From assembly GCA_964397775.1 (NCBI GenBank), contig CAYNKL010000051.1, positions 1-26,506 on the forward strand: a stretch of DNA of 26,506 nt, in the 5' to 3' direction. Every line of letters starts with the position of its first letter. The stretch's first letter is position 1. Made by a program: the position numbers and the translations under genes. The notes beneath the pieces are model-generated. The model searched no databases, was not told where the DNA came from, and worked only from the letters and a program-made list of their open reading frames with translations. This DNA comes from Allosediminivita sp964397775 (GTDB lineage: Bacteria; Pseudomonadota; Alphaproteobacteria; Rhodobacterales; Rhodobacteraceae). This document shows positions 1 to 7,562 of this stretch, piece after piece.

Positions 1-137
1 CCTGCTCGTGCCGCTTCAATGGTGGCATTCAATGCCAGAAGGTTGGTCTGCTCGGATATCTCGGAAATCACCTCTGTCACCTTGCTTATTTCAGTGGCAG
101 CCGTCCCCAGTTCGTTCACCCGGGTGGTGGCAAGGTA
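1..137 (-). pseudogene. Methyl-accepting chemotaxis protein signalling-domain fragment (runs off left edge)
   Basis: Read on the minus strand from about 137 down to 1, one frame gives the hallmark hairpin-tip region of an MCP signalling domain: TTRVNELGTAATEISKV, then ISEISEQ, then NLLALNATIEAARAG at the window edge. This stretch is almost invariant in chemoreceptors, so the identification is firm. The frame stays open upstream (into 138-220) but loses all MCP resemblance and becomes antisense to the Hpt gene, so no N-terminal receptor portion exists here. It is therefore a 5'-truncated remnant, a recombination scar or an assembly junction. By hand count, bases 1-120 are about 54% GC against about 65% in 121-240, and the fragment uses ATA, AAT and TTG codons rare in its neighbours. 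What follows beyond base 1 cannot be seen. Confidence 0.75.
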
Positions 138-157
138 GCCGTCGCGGAGGTGCTGAG

Positions 158-493
158 ATGATCGACTGGGACCGGGTAGCGGAGCTGCGCGAGGAAATCG
201 GGCCGGAGGATTTCGGCGAGATCGTGGATCTTTTCGTCACGGAGGTCTCTGCGGCGATCGAAGAGCTGCATCGCACGCCGCCGCATCCGAAGGCCGTGGA
301 GGAACAGATGCACTTCCTGAAAGGCGCCGCGCTGAACCTCGGCTTTGCCGACCTGGTGGCGATCTGCCGTGAGGGCGAGGAACGCGCCGCGGCGGGCGAT
401 CCCTTTGCGGTCACGGCCGCTCAGGTGCGTGACAGCTTTGAACGCTCGCGGGACGAGTTCCTGGAAACCCTGCCCCGCCGATTTGCTGCCTGA
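158..493 (+). CDS. Hpt (histidine phosphotransfer) domain protein
   Basis: This 111-aa protein is a single four-helix Hpt domain. Such proteins carry a phosphoryl group on histidine between a hybrid kinase or receiver and a response regulator in the cytoplasm. The acceptor site is visible as HFLKGAALNLGF with His52, matching the family consensus HxLKGxxxxLG. I chose the ATG at 158 because a GGAGG lies six bases upstream and the domain begins right there; an in-frame upstream extension to base 8 would translate the complement of the MCP remnant. The ATG also overlaps a TGA (159-161) of another plus-strand frame ending KVAVAEVLR, so the gene may once have been coupled to an upstream gene, perhaps a receiver-domain protein (inference). 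It ends 12 bases before the convergent ilvA stop. Confidence 0.82.
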   Translation: MIDWDRVAELREEIGPEDFGEIVDLFVTEVSAAIEELHRTPPHPKAVEEQMHFLKGAALNLGFADLVAICREGEERAAAGDPFAVTAAQVRDSFERSRDEFLETLPRRFAA

Positions 494-505
494 CAAGCGC
501 GTCGC

Positions 506-1732
506 TCAGACCAGGAACTGCGACAGGACCTCGTTGCGGGTGATGTCCTCGTAGACGTAGCCGTATTCGTCGAGCCGTGCGAAGAGCCGTTCGAAGTTCG
601 AGGGATCGAGCGTCTCGATCCCGATCAGCACCGAGCCGAAGTTGCGCGCGGATTTCTTGAGGTATTCGAAACGGGCGATGTCGTCCTCGGGGCCGAGCAG
701 CTCGAGAAAGGTCTTGAGCGCGCCGGGGCGCTGCGGAAGACGCAGGATGAAGTACTTCTTTACGCCCGAATAGCGCTGTGCGCGTTCCTTGACCTCGGGC
801 AGGCGCTCGAAGTCGAAGTTGCCCCCCGACGTCACGCAGACCACACGCTTGCCGCGGATCGCCTGGCCCAGATCCGTCAGCGCGTCGATCGAGAGCGCGC
901 CCGCGGGTTCGAGCACGATGCCCTCGACGTTGAGCATGTCGAGCATGGTGATGCAGAGCCGGTCCTCGTCGACGCTGAGCGTGCTGGCAAGACCGAGCCC
1001 CTTGAGCATCTCGAACGGTGCGGAGCCGATGCGGGCCACGGCGGCGCCGTCGGCGAAGGTGTTGACCTTGGGCAGCGTGACCGGGTGGCCGGCAGCAAGC
1101 GCCGCGCGCAGGCTGGCGCCACCGGCGGGTTCGACGAGCGAATACTGGCAGGCCGTCCCGAAGTAGCCGAGGCAGCCCGCGGAAAGCCCCCCGCCGCCGA
1201 CCGGGATCACCATGAGATCGGGCGCGCCACCGAGCTGCTCCTCGATCTCGACCGCGACCGAGGCCTGCCCCTCGATCACGTCGGGATTGTCGAAGGGTGA
1301 CAGGAAGTGGCCGCCGTTTTCGGCGCAGAAGTCCTGCGCGGCCTTGAGGCAGTCGTCGAAGTAGTCGCCGATCAGGCGGATCTCGATCGCGTCGCCACCG
1401 AAGGCGCGGGTCTTCTGGATCTTCTGCTGGGGCGTGGTCACCGGCATGAAGATCACGCCGGTCTTGCCGAACTGGGCGCACATGTAGGCCACGCCCTGCG
1501 CATGGTTGCCGGCGCTGGCAGCGACGATGAGGCCTGCCTCGGGGCGCTTGCGCATGGCGTTGAAGGCGCCGCGCAGCTTGTAGCTGCGCACGGGCGTCAG
1601 GTCCTCGCGCTTGAGCCAGACGTCGGCGCCCGTCTTCTCGGACAGGTAGGCGTTGCGCTGCAGCGGCGTGGGCGGGAAGACATCGCGCAGCGCGGCTTCG
1701 GCGGCACGGGCCTTTTTGGCGAAATCATTCAT
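506..1732 (-). CDS. ilvA: Threonine ammonia-lyase (threonine dehydratase)
   Basis: The enzyme deaminates L-threonine to 2-oxobutanoate, the first committed step of isoleucine synthesis, using pyridoxal phosphate in the cytoplasm. The 408-aa product is full length for the short, ThrD-like IlvA class. Residues about 1-320 form the fold-type II PLP domain: the PLP lysine is K52 in SYKLRGA, the substrate loop is SAGNHAQG (73-80), and the phosphate loop is VGGGGLSAG (178-186). A single ACT-like regulatory domain occupies about 325-405, starting at KKYFILRLPQRPGAL, rather than the tandem pair of the E. coli enzyme. The ATG at 1732 has an AAGG-type ribosome site just upstream. The gene lies 36 bases downstream of the membrane protein gene at 1769-2524, so the two are probably cotranscribed. 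Confidence 0.95.
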   Translation of the reverse strand: MNDFAKKARAAEAALRDVFPPTPLQRNAYLSEKTGADVWLKREDLTPVRSYKLRGAFNAMRKRPEAGLIVAASAGNHAQGVAYMCAQFGKTGVIFMPVTTPQQKIQKTRAFGGDAIEIRLIGDYFDDCLKAAQDFCAENGGHFLSPFDNPDVIEGQASVAVEIEEQLGGAPDLMVIPVGGGGLSAGCLGYFGTACQYSLVEPAGGASLRAALAAGHPVTLPKVNTFADGAAVARIGSAPFEMLKGLGLASTLSVDEDRLCITMLDMLNVEGIVLEPAGALSIDALTDLGQAIRGKRVVCVTSGGNFDFERLPEVKERAQRYSGVKKYFILRLPQRPGALKTFLELLGPEDDIARFEYLKKSARNFGSVLIGIETLDPSNFERLFARLDEYGYVYEDITRNEVLSQFLV

Positions 1733-1768
1733 TCACTTGCCTTGCCGCAAGGACGCCCTTCGCGCAAG

Positions 1769-2524
1769 TCAGTCGATGGGGCGGCCCTGCACGTAATGCC
1801 CGTAAAGCGTCGTCAGGACCGAGATCCCGACCATGGTGGCGACCCAGCCTGTCACCAGCGTGTAGACCAGCGTCAGCAGGCTGCGCGGCTCACCGGCGAA
1901 GTTCGGCAGCTGGATCAGTGCCGTCGCGGCGATGGTGATGAAGGCAAGGACGACGATTGCGCCGTCGCGGTCGCGGGTGGCGTTCCAGCTTTCGCGCAGC
2001 GACAGCTTGTGGCCCACGGCGGTGGCCGGCAGCGTCACGCCCAGCCGGAAGAAGAGGTAGGAGCCCAAGCCCACGATGCCGAGGCCGAAGATCGCGATCA
2101 GCGCGGGAGAGATCAGCGCCGCCATTGCCACGATCAAGCCCGCGACCAGCATGAGGACAGCCACCGCCAGGAAGACGAGGATCGAGCGCCAGAGGTAGGA
2201 GAGCATGGCCCCACCGTGCCAACGGGGAACCCAGCCGCGAGGGTATTCCTCTTCCAGCACGAAACGGTGCCAGCCGACGGCAATCCAGAGGCTCGCCACG
2301 ACCGTGGCCAGGAAGAGCAACCCGAATGTGCCGGCCTCGCCGGAGGTGGTGAACTCTTCCGCTGGAAGACCGGGCGCGCCCACGGGCCGGGCAGGCAGGC
2401 GCGTGTAGGCGTAGATCTGGCTGGCGACCTGCACGAGGTAGAGCAGCCCCGACACCCGCAGCGCATCGCCGAGGTTGTTCACGATCAGGCGCACCGAGTG
2501 CACGAAGATCCGCCATCCTTTCAT
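1769..2524 (-). CDS. Six-TM integral membrane protein of unknown function
   Basis: The 251-aa product is dominated by hydrophobic segments. I count about six: around residues 18-38, 68-90, 110-135, 140-163, 190-210 and 218-240. It is probably an inner-membrane protein. I do not recognise a named family, and no catalytic motif stands out. The ATG at 2524 is preferred over the in-frame ATG at 2530 because GGGGAG ends directly against the upstream ATG and is correctly spaced only for the downstream one. A much longer open frame continues to 3661, but that part is antisense to argG. The gene is divergent from argG, with about 120 bases between starts, and precedes ilvA by 36 bases on the same strand. 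That suggests cotranscription with ilvA but does not by itself define a role. Confidence 0.75.
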   Translation of the reverse strand: MKGWRIFVHSVRLIVNNLGDALRVSGLLYLVQVASQIYAYTRLPARPVGAPGLPAEEFTTSGEAGTFGLLFLATVVASLWIAVGWHRFVLEEEYPRGWVPRWHGGAMLSYLWRSILVFLAVAVLMLVAGLIVAMAALISPALIAIFGLGIVGLGSYLFFRLGVTLPATAVGHKLSLRESWNATRDRDGAIVVLAFITIAATALIQLPNFAGEPRSLLTLVYTLVTGWVATMVGISVLTTLYGHYVQGRPID

Positions 2525-2647
2525 TGCCATCTCCCCTTCTTGGCCGGGCACAGCCATGTCGGGTCGGCGGACCGGCGTCAACGGGGCCAGCTTGCGGGGA
2601 CGGCGAAAAACGGCTACTCCGCCGCGCGAGAATGTGAAGGAGCACAC

Positions 2648-3871
2648 ATGTCCGCGCCCAAGAAAGTCGTCCTTGCCTATTCCGGCGGTCTCGATACGTC
2701 GATCATCCTGAAATGGCTGCAGACCGAGTACGGCTGCGAGGTCGTGACCTTTACCGCCGACCTCGGCCAGGGCGAGGAGCTGGAGCCCGCGCGCGAAAAG
2801 GCGCAGATGCTGGGGATCGCCCCGGAGAACATCTACATCGAGGATGTGCGCGAGGAATTCGTGCGCGACTTCGTCTTCCCGATGTTCCGCGCCAACGCGA
2901 TCTACGAGGGGCTCTACCTGCTGGGCACCTCGATCGCGCGGCCGCTGATCTCCAAGCGGCTGGTCGAGATCGCGCATGAGACCGGCGCCGATGCCGTGGC
3001 GCATGGCGCGACCGGCAAGGGCAATGACCAGGTGCGCTTCGAGCTGAGCGCCGCGGCGCTGGACCCCGATATTCAGGTGATCGCGCCCTGGCGTGAATGG
3101 GATCTGAGCTCGCGCACGGCGCTTCTGGACTTTGCCGAGAAGAACCAGATCCCGATCGCCAAGGACAAGCGCGGCGAGGCGCCCTTCAGCGTGGACGCGA
3201 ACCTTCTGCACACCTCGTCCGAGGGCAAGGTGCTGGAAGACCCGGCCGAGGACGCGCCGGATTACGTCTACCAGCGCACGGTTGCGCCCGAAGATGCGCC
3301 CGACACGCCGGAATACGTGGAGATCACCTTCGAGAAGGGTGATGCCGTGGCGATCAACGGCCACGAGATGTCGCCCGCTGCGGTGCTGACCAACCTCAAC
3401 GAGCTGGGCGGGCGCCATGGCATCGGGCGGCTCGACTTTGTCGAGAACCGTTTCGTGGGCATGAAGTCGCGCGGCATCTACGAGACGCCCGGCGGCACGG
3501 TGCTGCTCGAGGCGCACCGCGGGATCGAGCAGATCACGCTCGACAGCGGCGCGGGGCACCTGAAGGATTCCATCATGCCGCGCTACGCGGAGCTGATCTA
3601 CAACGGCTTCTGGTTCTCGCCCGAGCGCGAGATGCTGCAGGCGCTGATCGACAAGAGCCAAGAACGCGTGAGCGGCACAGTGCGGCTGAAGCTCTACAAG
3701 GGATCGGCGCGGACGATCGGGCGCTGGTCGGACCAGAGCCTATATTCCGAGGCGCACGTGACCTTCGAGGATGACGCCGGCGCCTACGACCAGAAAGACG
3801 CGGCAGGCTTCATCCAGCTGAACGCGCTGCGGCTGCGGCTGCTGGCGGCACGCAAGCGCCGGACCAAGTAA
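2648..3871 (+). CDS. argG: Argininosuccinate synthase
   Basis: The enzyme joins citrulline and aspartate with ATP to give argininosuccinate in arginine biosynthesis (and the urea-cycle reaction) in the cytoplasm. The 407-aa product matches the usual length of about 400. The N-type ATP pyrophosphatase P-loop AYSGGLDTS spans residues 10-18. Other family landmarks follow, including GTSIARPL, HGATGKGNDQVRFE, the substrate-binding LLHTSSEG segment and SRGIYETPGG. The ATG at 2648 is supported by GAAGGAG about six bases upstream. A long in-frame extension upstream lacks any homology and is antisense to the divergent membrane protein gene, so it is rejected. A strong inverted repeat lies eight bases after the stop codon. 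Confidence 0.97.
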   Translation: MSAPKKVVLAYSGGLDTSIILKWLQTEYGCEVVTFTADLGQGEELEPAREKAQMLGIAPENIYIEDVREEFVRDFVFPMFRANAIYEGLYLLGTSIARPLISKRLVEIAHETGADAVAHGATGKGNDQVRFELSAAALDPDIQVIAPWREWDLSSRTALLDFAEKNQIPIAKDKRGEAPFSVDANLLHTSSEGKVLEDPAEDAPDYVYQRTVAPEDAPDTPEYVEITFEKGDAVAINGHEMSPAAVLTNLNELGGRHGIGRLDFVENRFVGMKSRGIYETPGGTVLLEAHRGIEQITLDSGAGHLKDSIMPRYAELIYNGFWFSPEREMLQALIDKSQERVSGTVRLKLYKGSARTIGRWSDQSLYSEAHVTFEDDAGAYDQKDAAGFIQLNALRLRLLAARKRRTK

Positions 3872-3878
3872 GACGGCA

Positions 3879-3911
3879 GGGCCCTTCGGCTGGATTTAGC
3901 ACGAAGGGCCC
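3879..3911 (+). terminator. Terminator-like hairpin after argG
   Basis: A perfect 10-bp inverted repeat, GGGCCCTTCG (3879-3888) and CGAAGGGCCC (3902-3911), encloses a 13-base loop and begins eight bases after the argG stop. No T-run follows the right arm, so it is either a non-canonical terminator or an mRNA 3'-end stabiliser. The symmetry and position support a role in ending argG transcription. Confidence 0.6.
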
Positions 3912-4057
3912 CGACGCTTCACGTCCAAGTTCGCAGTTCCATAGGCGCGCGAGCCGCGCATCGACGGCGCACGCGGTGGCGATCCCGACCGCTGGGCTGT
4001 GCGATTTATCTCGGCAAGATCACGACGACCTTCGTTCGACGGCCCAGCCAACTGCAA

Positions 4058-4087
4058 ATCGCCGCCGCATGGGAGTGCGACGGCGAT
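4058..4087 (-). terminator. Possible terminator hairpin downstream of the LLM oxidoreductase gene
   Basis: ATCGCCG (4058-4064) pairs with CGGCGAT (4081-4087). Inside it CGCA (4066-4069) pairs with TGCG (4076-4079), across one C/A mismatch, leaving a six-base loop. The hairpin is about 50 bases beyond the stop of the minus-strand gene ending at 4137. Only a weak T-containing stretch follows on the minus strand. The rest of the 3872-4136 intergenic region shows nothing I can name. Confidence 0.4.
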
Positions 4088-4136
4088 GCGCGGCGGGGCT
4101 GACGCCCCTTGATTCCGCGCGGAACGCGGTCCGCGT

Positions 4137-5162
4137 TCAGGCCTTCCGCAGTTCCGGCGCGACCTGCGTGCCCAATACCTCGATGGCCTTGAGCATTTCC
4201 TTGTGCTCGATGATCCCGATGGCCATCTGGATGGTCACGCGGTCGAAACCGATGTCCTCTTTCAGGCTCAGGATCTTGTCCACGAGCTGCGCGGGGCTGC
4301 CCACGAACATGGCCCCCTCGGGCGAGATCGAGGCGTCGTATTGCGCGCGGCTTTGCGGCGGCCAGCCGCGTTCGCGGCCGATCTGGTCCATGACGGCCTT
4401 CTGAGCCGGGAAGAAGGTGTCCGCGGCCTTCTGGCTGTCCTCTCCCACGAAACCATGCACGTTCAGCGAGACGCGGGCCTTGTCCTCGTTGCCTTCCTGC
4501 GCGGCGGCGCGGCGGTAGAGGTCGGCCAGCGGCGCGAACTGGCGTGGACGGCCGCCGATGACGGCGATGGCCATGGGCAGCCCGTTCATGCCGGCGCGCA
4601 CGGCGCTTTGCGGGGTGCCGCCCACGGCGACCCAGAGCGGCAGCTTGTCCTGCACGGGGCGCGGGTAGACACCCAGCCCGTCGACCTTGGGGGTGAACTT
4701 GGTGCCCGGCCACTCCAGCGCCTCACGCTCGTTGATCTGCATGAGCATGGCGAGCTTTTCGTCGAAGAGCTCGTTGTAGTCGTCGAGCTGATAGCCGAAG
4801 AGCGGGAAGCTCTCGATGAACGACCCGCGACCAACCATAAGCTCGGCCCGCCCGTTGGTCAGGTTGTCCAGCGTGGAATACTGCTGGAACACGCGGATCG
4901 GATCGTCGGAGCTGAGCACCGAAACGGCAGAGCTGAGGCGGATGTTCTTGGTGGTGCGCGCCGCGCCCGCCAGCGTGACCGGCGGCGAGGTGATGGCGTA
5001 GTTCGGGCGGTGGTGTTCGCCCAGTCCGAAGATGTCGAGCCCGACCTGATCGGCCAGCTCGATCTCTTCCATCAGGTTGTTCAGGCGCTGGTGGGCGTCG
5101 ACCGTCGTTCCCGTCGCGGGATCGGTGCCGACGTCGCCGAACGTGTAAAGCCCCAGTTCCAT
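4137..5162 (-). CDS. LLM-class (luciferase-like) flavin-dependent oxidoreductase
   Basis: The 341-aa protein belongs to the bacterial luciferase-like family, TIM-barrel enzymes that use reduced FMN (or F420 in some lineages) to oxygenate small substrates. Visible family features are the N-terminal strand MELGLYTFGDVG, the GLGEHH segment near residues 46-51, the SSAVSVLSSDDPIRVFQQ region that lines the flavin site, GRAELMVGRGSF, and a C-terminal half containing PLWVAVGGTPQSAVRAG. The substrate cannot be deduced. The start at 5162 has AAGGAGA upstream at good spacing. It stands alone, divergent from the DUF1810 gene, with a weak hairpin downstream. The assignment to the family is secure and anything more specific would be a guess. 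Confidence 0.9.
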   Translation of the reverse strand: MELGLYTFGDVGTDPATGTTVDAHQRLNNLMEEIELADQVGLDIFGLGEHHRPNYAITSPPVTLAGAARTTKNIRLSSAVSVLSSDDPIRVFQQYSTLDNLTNGRAELMVGRGSFIESFPLFGYQLDDYNELFDEKLAMLMQINEREALEWPGTKFTPKVDGLGVYPRPVQDKLPLWVAVGGTPQSAVRAGMNGLPMAIAVIGGRPRQFAPLADLYRRAAAQEGNEDKARVSLNVHGFVGEDSQKAADTFFPAQKAVMDQIGRERGWPPQSRAQYDASISPEGAMFVGSPAQLVDKILSLKEDIGFDRVTIQMAIGIIEHKEMLKAIEVLGTQVAPELRKA

Positions 5163-5295
5163 GATCTGTCTCCTTGCTTCACGCGCTATCTATGCCCTTG
5201 GCAGGGGCTTCAACAGGCGCGCAGACGCACACGGGGCGTGCGTGTTGTCGCGATACCGGGTTCAGTCCGACGCCGCCGGCTGCTAGCGTTGAGGA

Positions 5296-5712
5296 ATGGC
5301 GACGCTTCAGGAATTCCTCGACGCTCAGGAAGAGAGCTGGCCGGTAGCCCTGCGCGAGCTGGAGACGGGGCAGAAGGTGACGCACTGGATCTGGTGGATC
5401 TTCCCCCAGCTTCAGGAGCTGGGCCGGTCGCCACGGGCGCGGCATTTCGGGCTTTCGGGCCCAGGTGAAGCGGCGGACTATCTTGCGCATCCGGTGCTGG
5501 GGGCGCGACTTGTGACAGCATCGCGCACGCTGATGAAACACCCCGGCAGCAGCGCCGAAGAGATCCTCGGCTCCGTCGATGCGCTCAAGGTGCGGTCCTG
5601 CATGACGCTTTTCGAGGGTGTCCCCGGCGCCGATCCGGTGTTTTCGCAGGTGATTTCCACCTTCTACGGCGGCGAACGCTGCCCCGTGACGCGGGCCCGA
5701 CTGGATCGCTGA
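5296..5712 (+). CDS. DUF1810 family protein
   Basis: The 138-aa product has the typical DUF1810 layout. It opens LQEFLDAQEESWPVALREL, followed by HWIWWIFPQL at residues 30-39, a small-residue loop around the YLAHPVLGARL segment, a VRSCMTLFEGV helix, and a C-terminal VFSQVISTFYGGERCPVTRARL-type end. It is a soluble single-domain cytoplasmic protein, and I know of no established biochemical activity for the family. The ribosome site is odd: GAGG at 5291-5294 sits one base before the ATG at 5296. No better start is visible and the protein begins exactly where the family does. It is on the same strand as the FHA gene cluster but 162 bases upstream, so I do not count it as part of that system. Confidence 0.88.
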   Translation: MATLQEFLDAQEESWPVALRELETGQKVTHWIWWIFPQLQELGRSPRARHFGLSGPGEAADYLAHPVLGARLVTASRTLMKHPGSSAEEILGSVDALKVRSCMTLFEGVPGADPVFSQVISTFYGGERCPVTRARLDR

Positions 5713-5721
5713 GCCTTTGCC

Positions 5722-5762
5722 TGAGACGGTGCTGCGCGTCTTCAGAGGGCGCATGCGTCTCA
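5722..5762. repeat. Imperfect inverted repeat between the DUF1810 and FHA genes
   Basis: TGAGACG (5722-5728) pairs with CGTCTCA (5756-5762), and nested inside TGCGC (5733-5737) pairs with GCGCA (5749-5753). It lies just after the DUF1810 stop and before the AT-rich leader of the FHA cluster. It could act as a terminator insulating the cluster, although no T-run follows. Confidence 0.4.
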
Positions 5763-5830
5763 AGAAAAGAGGATCCTCGCGCGCTTTTTGTTGCCTGACC
5801 CAACGTTAACGGGCAATCCTTCCCTCATCA

Positions 5831-5842
5831 ATTTTTACCAAA
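5831..5842 (+). promoter_or_regulatory. T-rich leader motif, copy 1
   Basis: ATTTTTACCAAA lies 32 bases before the start of the first FHA gene, within an AT-rich leader that also contains the palindrome CGTTAACG (5804-5811). A copy with one mismatch occurs before the VWA-FHA gene at 7539. Its role is unknown; it may be part of a promoter or a regulator site. Confidence 0.3.
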
Positions 5843-5874
5843 TCAATCTGTTCGATGAGATAATGGAGAGTGAT

Positions 5875-6417
5875 ATGCCGAATGACCGCGGCGATAAGAA
5901 TACCCGACTGATTTCCCGGACGGGCGGTGCGGCCCACGGCACGGCGCAGCCCGCAGCGTCAGCCCCGCCGAAGACGCGCATCATCGGCACACGCCTTGGC
6001 GAGGAGGCGGCCAAGGCCGCAGCCGAGGCCGGCGCGACCGACGACACCCCCATGGCGGATGCCCCCGACCTGCCCGTCACGGGTTGGCTTGTGGTGATGA
6101 AGGGCCCCGGCCAGGGAAAGGCAGTCGAGATCCACGAGGGGCTGAACGACATCGGCCGCGATCCCGAACGGGCGATCTGCCTCGATTTCGGCGACGGCGC
6201 CATCTCTCGTGAGGCGCATGCCATTCTTGTCTACGAGCCGCGTGGGCGGAGCTTTTTCTTCAACCACGCCGGGCAGCGCAATCTTGTCCGTCTTAACGAG
6301 ACCGCCGTCATGACGCCGCAGCAGCTCAACCACGGCGACATGCTGGAGATCGGCGAGACGCATCTGCGCTTCGTCGCCTTCTGCGGACCGGACTTCGACT
6401 GGGCCGAACTCGACTGA
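5875..6417 (+). CDS. Small cytoplasmic FHA-domain protein with N-terminal Thr-Arg motifs
   Basis: The 180-aa protein has a flexible, Ala-rich N-terminal region (1-68) and one FHA domain (about 70-170). FHA landmarks are GRD (94-96) and SREAH (111-115), with Asn130 and NLVRLN in the later loops, so it should bind phosphothreonine peptides. The N-terminal tail contains T10-R-L-I, T34-R-I-I and T39-R-L, resembling basophilic kinase sites that a partner FHA domain might read. I chose ATG 5875, preceded by GGAGAG at proper spacing, over in-frame ATGs at 5863 and 5788. No signal peptide or membrane segment is present. Its TGA overlaps the phosphatase ATG (TGATG), implying translational coupling. 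It resembles small FHA adaptors in kinase/PP2C operons and is the first gene of the module. Confidence 0.88.
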   Translation: MPNDRGDKNTRLISRTGGAAHGTAQPAASAPPKTRIIGTRLGEEAAKAAAEAGATDDTPMADAPDLPVTGWLVVMKGPGQGKAVEIHEGLNDIGRDPERAICLDFGDGAISREAHAILVYEPRGRSFFFNHAGQRNLVRLNETAVMTPQQLNHGDMLEIGETHLRFVAFCGPDFDWAELD

Positions 6418-7388
6418 TGCAAAGCGACGGCAGCGCCATGGGGGCGCACAAGATGTGTTTCGATGTTGCCAGTGTTCTTTGGCAGGGGGCCCGCCCCTAT
6501 CAGGAAGACTCGTTGCTGCAGGATTTCGTCGACGACGGCGCGCGCGGCTACGTGGTTCTGGCGGATGGCATGGGTGGGCATGCGGCCGGTGACGTGGCCT
6601 CGGGGCTGGCGGTCCAGACCGTGTCGCGCAGCCTTGGCCAGGCGATCCACGAGAGCGAGGATTTCGAGACCAATATCGCGGCCCTCCTGAGGGCGGCGGT
6701 GCGTCGCGCGAACCGGGCACTGGCGGACGAGGCCGGGGCTGCCTCGGGGACCGCGCGCATGGGCACGACGCTGATCACCGCGATCCTCTGCGATGCCCGG
6801 CTCTACTGGACATCCGTGGGGGACAGCCCGCTCTACCTCTGGCGTGACGGGCGGCTGAGGTTGCTGAACGAGGACCATTCGATGGCGCCGGTGATCGACC
6901 GGATGGTCGAGCAAGGTGAGCTGTCTGCCGAAGCCGGGCGAAATCATCCGGACCGCAATGCGCTGACCTCGGTACTGTCGGGCACGGAAGTGGCCCGCAT
7001 CGACCTGAGCGCGGAGGGATTCGACCTGCGCCCCGACGACGTGCTGATCGTGGCGAGCGACGGGTTGCAGTTTCTCGATCTGCCGCAGATCGAGTGTATC
7101 CTGGCCGAGATGGCGCCGCATGCGCCCAGCGCCCGGATCTGCAACGCGCTACTGGAAGCGCTGCAGATGCTGGACGATCCGCACCAGGATAACGTCTCGA
7201 TTTGCGTGCTGCGGCCCTGCGAGACCGGGATGCCAGGGACCATCACCGGCAGCATGACGCGGCCGCGTCCCGAGATCGGCGAGATCACGCAGCAGAGCCC
7301 CACGGCGGAACCGATCGGGCCTGCCGTCGAGCCTCCGAGCCCCTCGCGGCTGCGATCTATCTCGCGTCGGATCAAATTCTGGGAATAG
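6417..7388 (+). CDS. PP2C-family protein phosphatase
   Basis: The 323-aa protein is a metal-dependent PPM/PP2C Ser/Thr phosphatase expected to reverse phosphorylation by the cluster's kinase. All metal-site motifs are present: RPYQED (26-31), VLADGMGGHAAG (47-58), GTTL (116-119), VGDSPLYLW (134-142), LVASDGL (near 210-217) and HQDNVSI (256-262). The catalytic domain ends near residue 266. A Pro/Ser/Thr-rich tail of about 55 residues follows and ends in a basic patch, which might tether the enzyme or carry regulatory phosphosites. There is no signal peptide, so it is cytoplasmic. The start overlaps the FHA gene's stop by one base. A second in-frame ATG at 6438 is possible. A 174-base gap with an AT-rich end separates it from the VWA-FHA gene. 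Confidence 0.95.
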   Translation: MQSDGSAMGAHKMCFDVASVLWQGARPYQEDSLLQDFVDDGARGYVVLADGMGGHAAGDVASGLAVQTVSRSLGQAIHESEDFETNIAALLRAAVRRANRALADEAGAASGTARMGTTLITAILCDARLYWTSVGDSPLYLWRDGRLRLLNEDHSMAPVIDRMVEQGELSAEAGRNHPDRNALTSVLSGTEVARIDLSAEGFDLRPDDVLIVASDGLQFLDLPQIECILAEMAPHAPSARICNALLEALQMLDDPHQDNVSICVLRPCETGMPGTITGSMTRPRPEIGEITQQSPTAEPIGPAVEPPSPSRLRSISRRIKFWE

Positions 7389-7501
7389 CCGGGCGCGGGG
7401 ATTCGGCGGATCGCCGTGCGCGTCGTCCTGCTAAAGGGGCAAGCTGGCCGGCCTGAGGGCGTGAATACCTGACTTGCCGCGCCGCACCTACCGCAAGAAA
7501 C

Positions 7502-7531
7502 TTGACGCAAGGGAAGTCGATAAGCTTACTT
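7502..7531 (+). promoter_or_regulatory. Weak candidate promoter for the VWA-FHA gene
   Basis: TTGACG (7502-7507) matches five of six bases of the -35 consensus. At 17-18 bases spacing only a poor -10 (CTTACT or TTACTT) is found. The region drops sharply in GC, which supports a regulatory leader, but the assignment is tentative. Confidence 0.3.
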
Positions 7532-7538
7532 AACAAAG

Positions 7539-7550
7539 ATTTTTATCAAA
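7539..7550 (+). promoter_or_regulatory. T-rich leader motif, copy 2
   Basis: ATTTTTATCAAA differs at one position from the 5831-5842 copy and ends 12 bases before the VWA-FHA start codon. The core TTTTTATC recurs at 9278-9285 before the next gene. The function is unknown. Confidence 0.3.
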
Positions 7551-7562
7551 AGTTGTATTGCC

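Noticed and set aside
1307..2647. In-frame open extension upstream of argG that would give an 854-aa protein
   Set aside because: The extension has no homology, is antisense to ilvA and the membrane protein gene, and argG has a good ribosome site at its ATG.
2525..3661. Minus-strand open frame extending the six-TM protein across argG
   Set aside because: It is the antisense shadow of argG; the ribosome site and hydrophobic pattern support a start at 2524.
4122..4138. Near-perfect GAACGCGG/CCGCGTTC palindrome at the end of the LLM oxidoreductase gene
   Set aside because: It has a one-base centre, overlaps the stop codon and has no T-run, so it is not convincing as a terminator and could be chance in GC-rich DNA.
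3976..4404. Plus-strand open frame between argG and the LLM oxidoreductase gene
   Set aside because: It runs into the antisense of the oxidoreductase, has no ribosome site and shows no domain.
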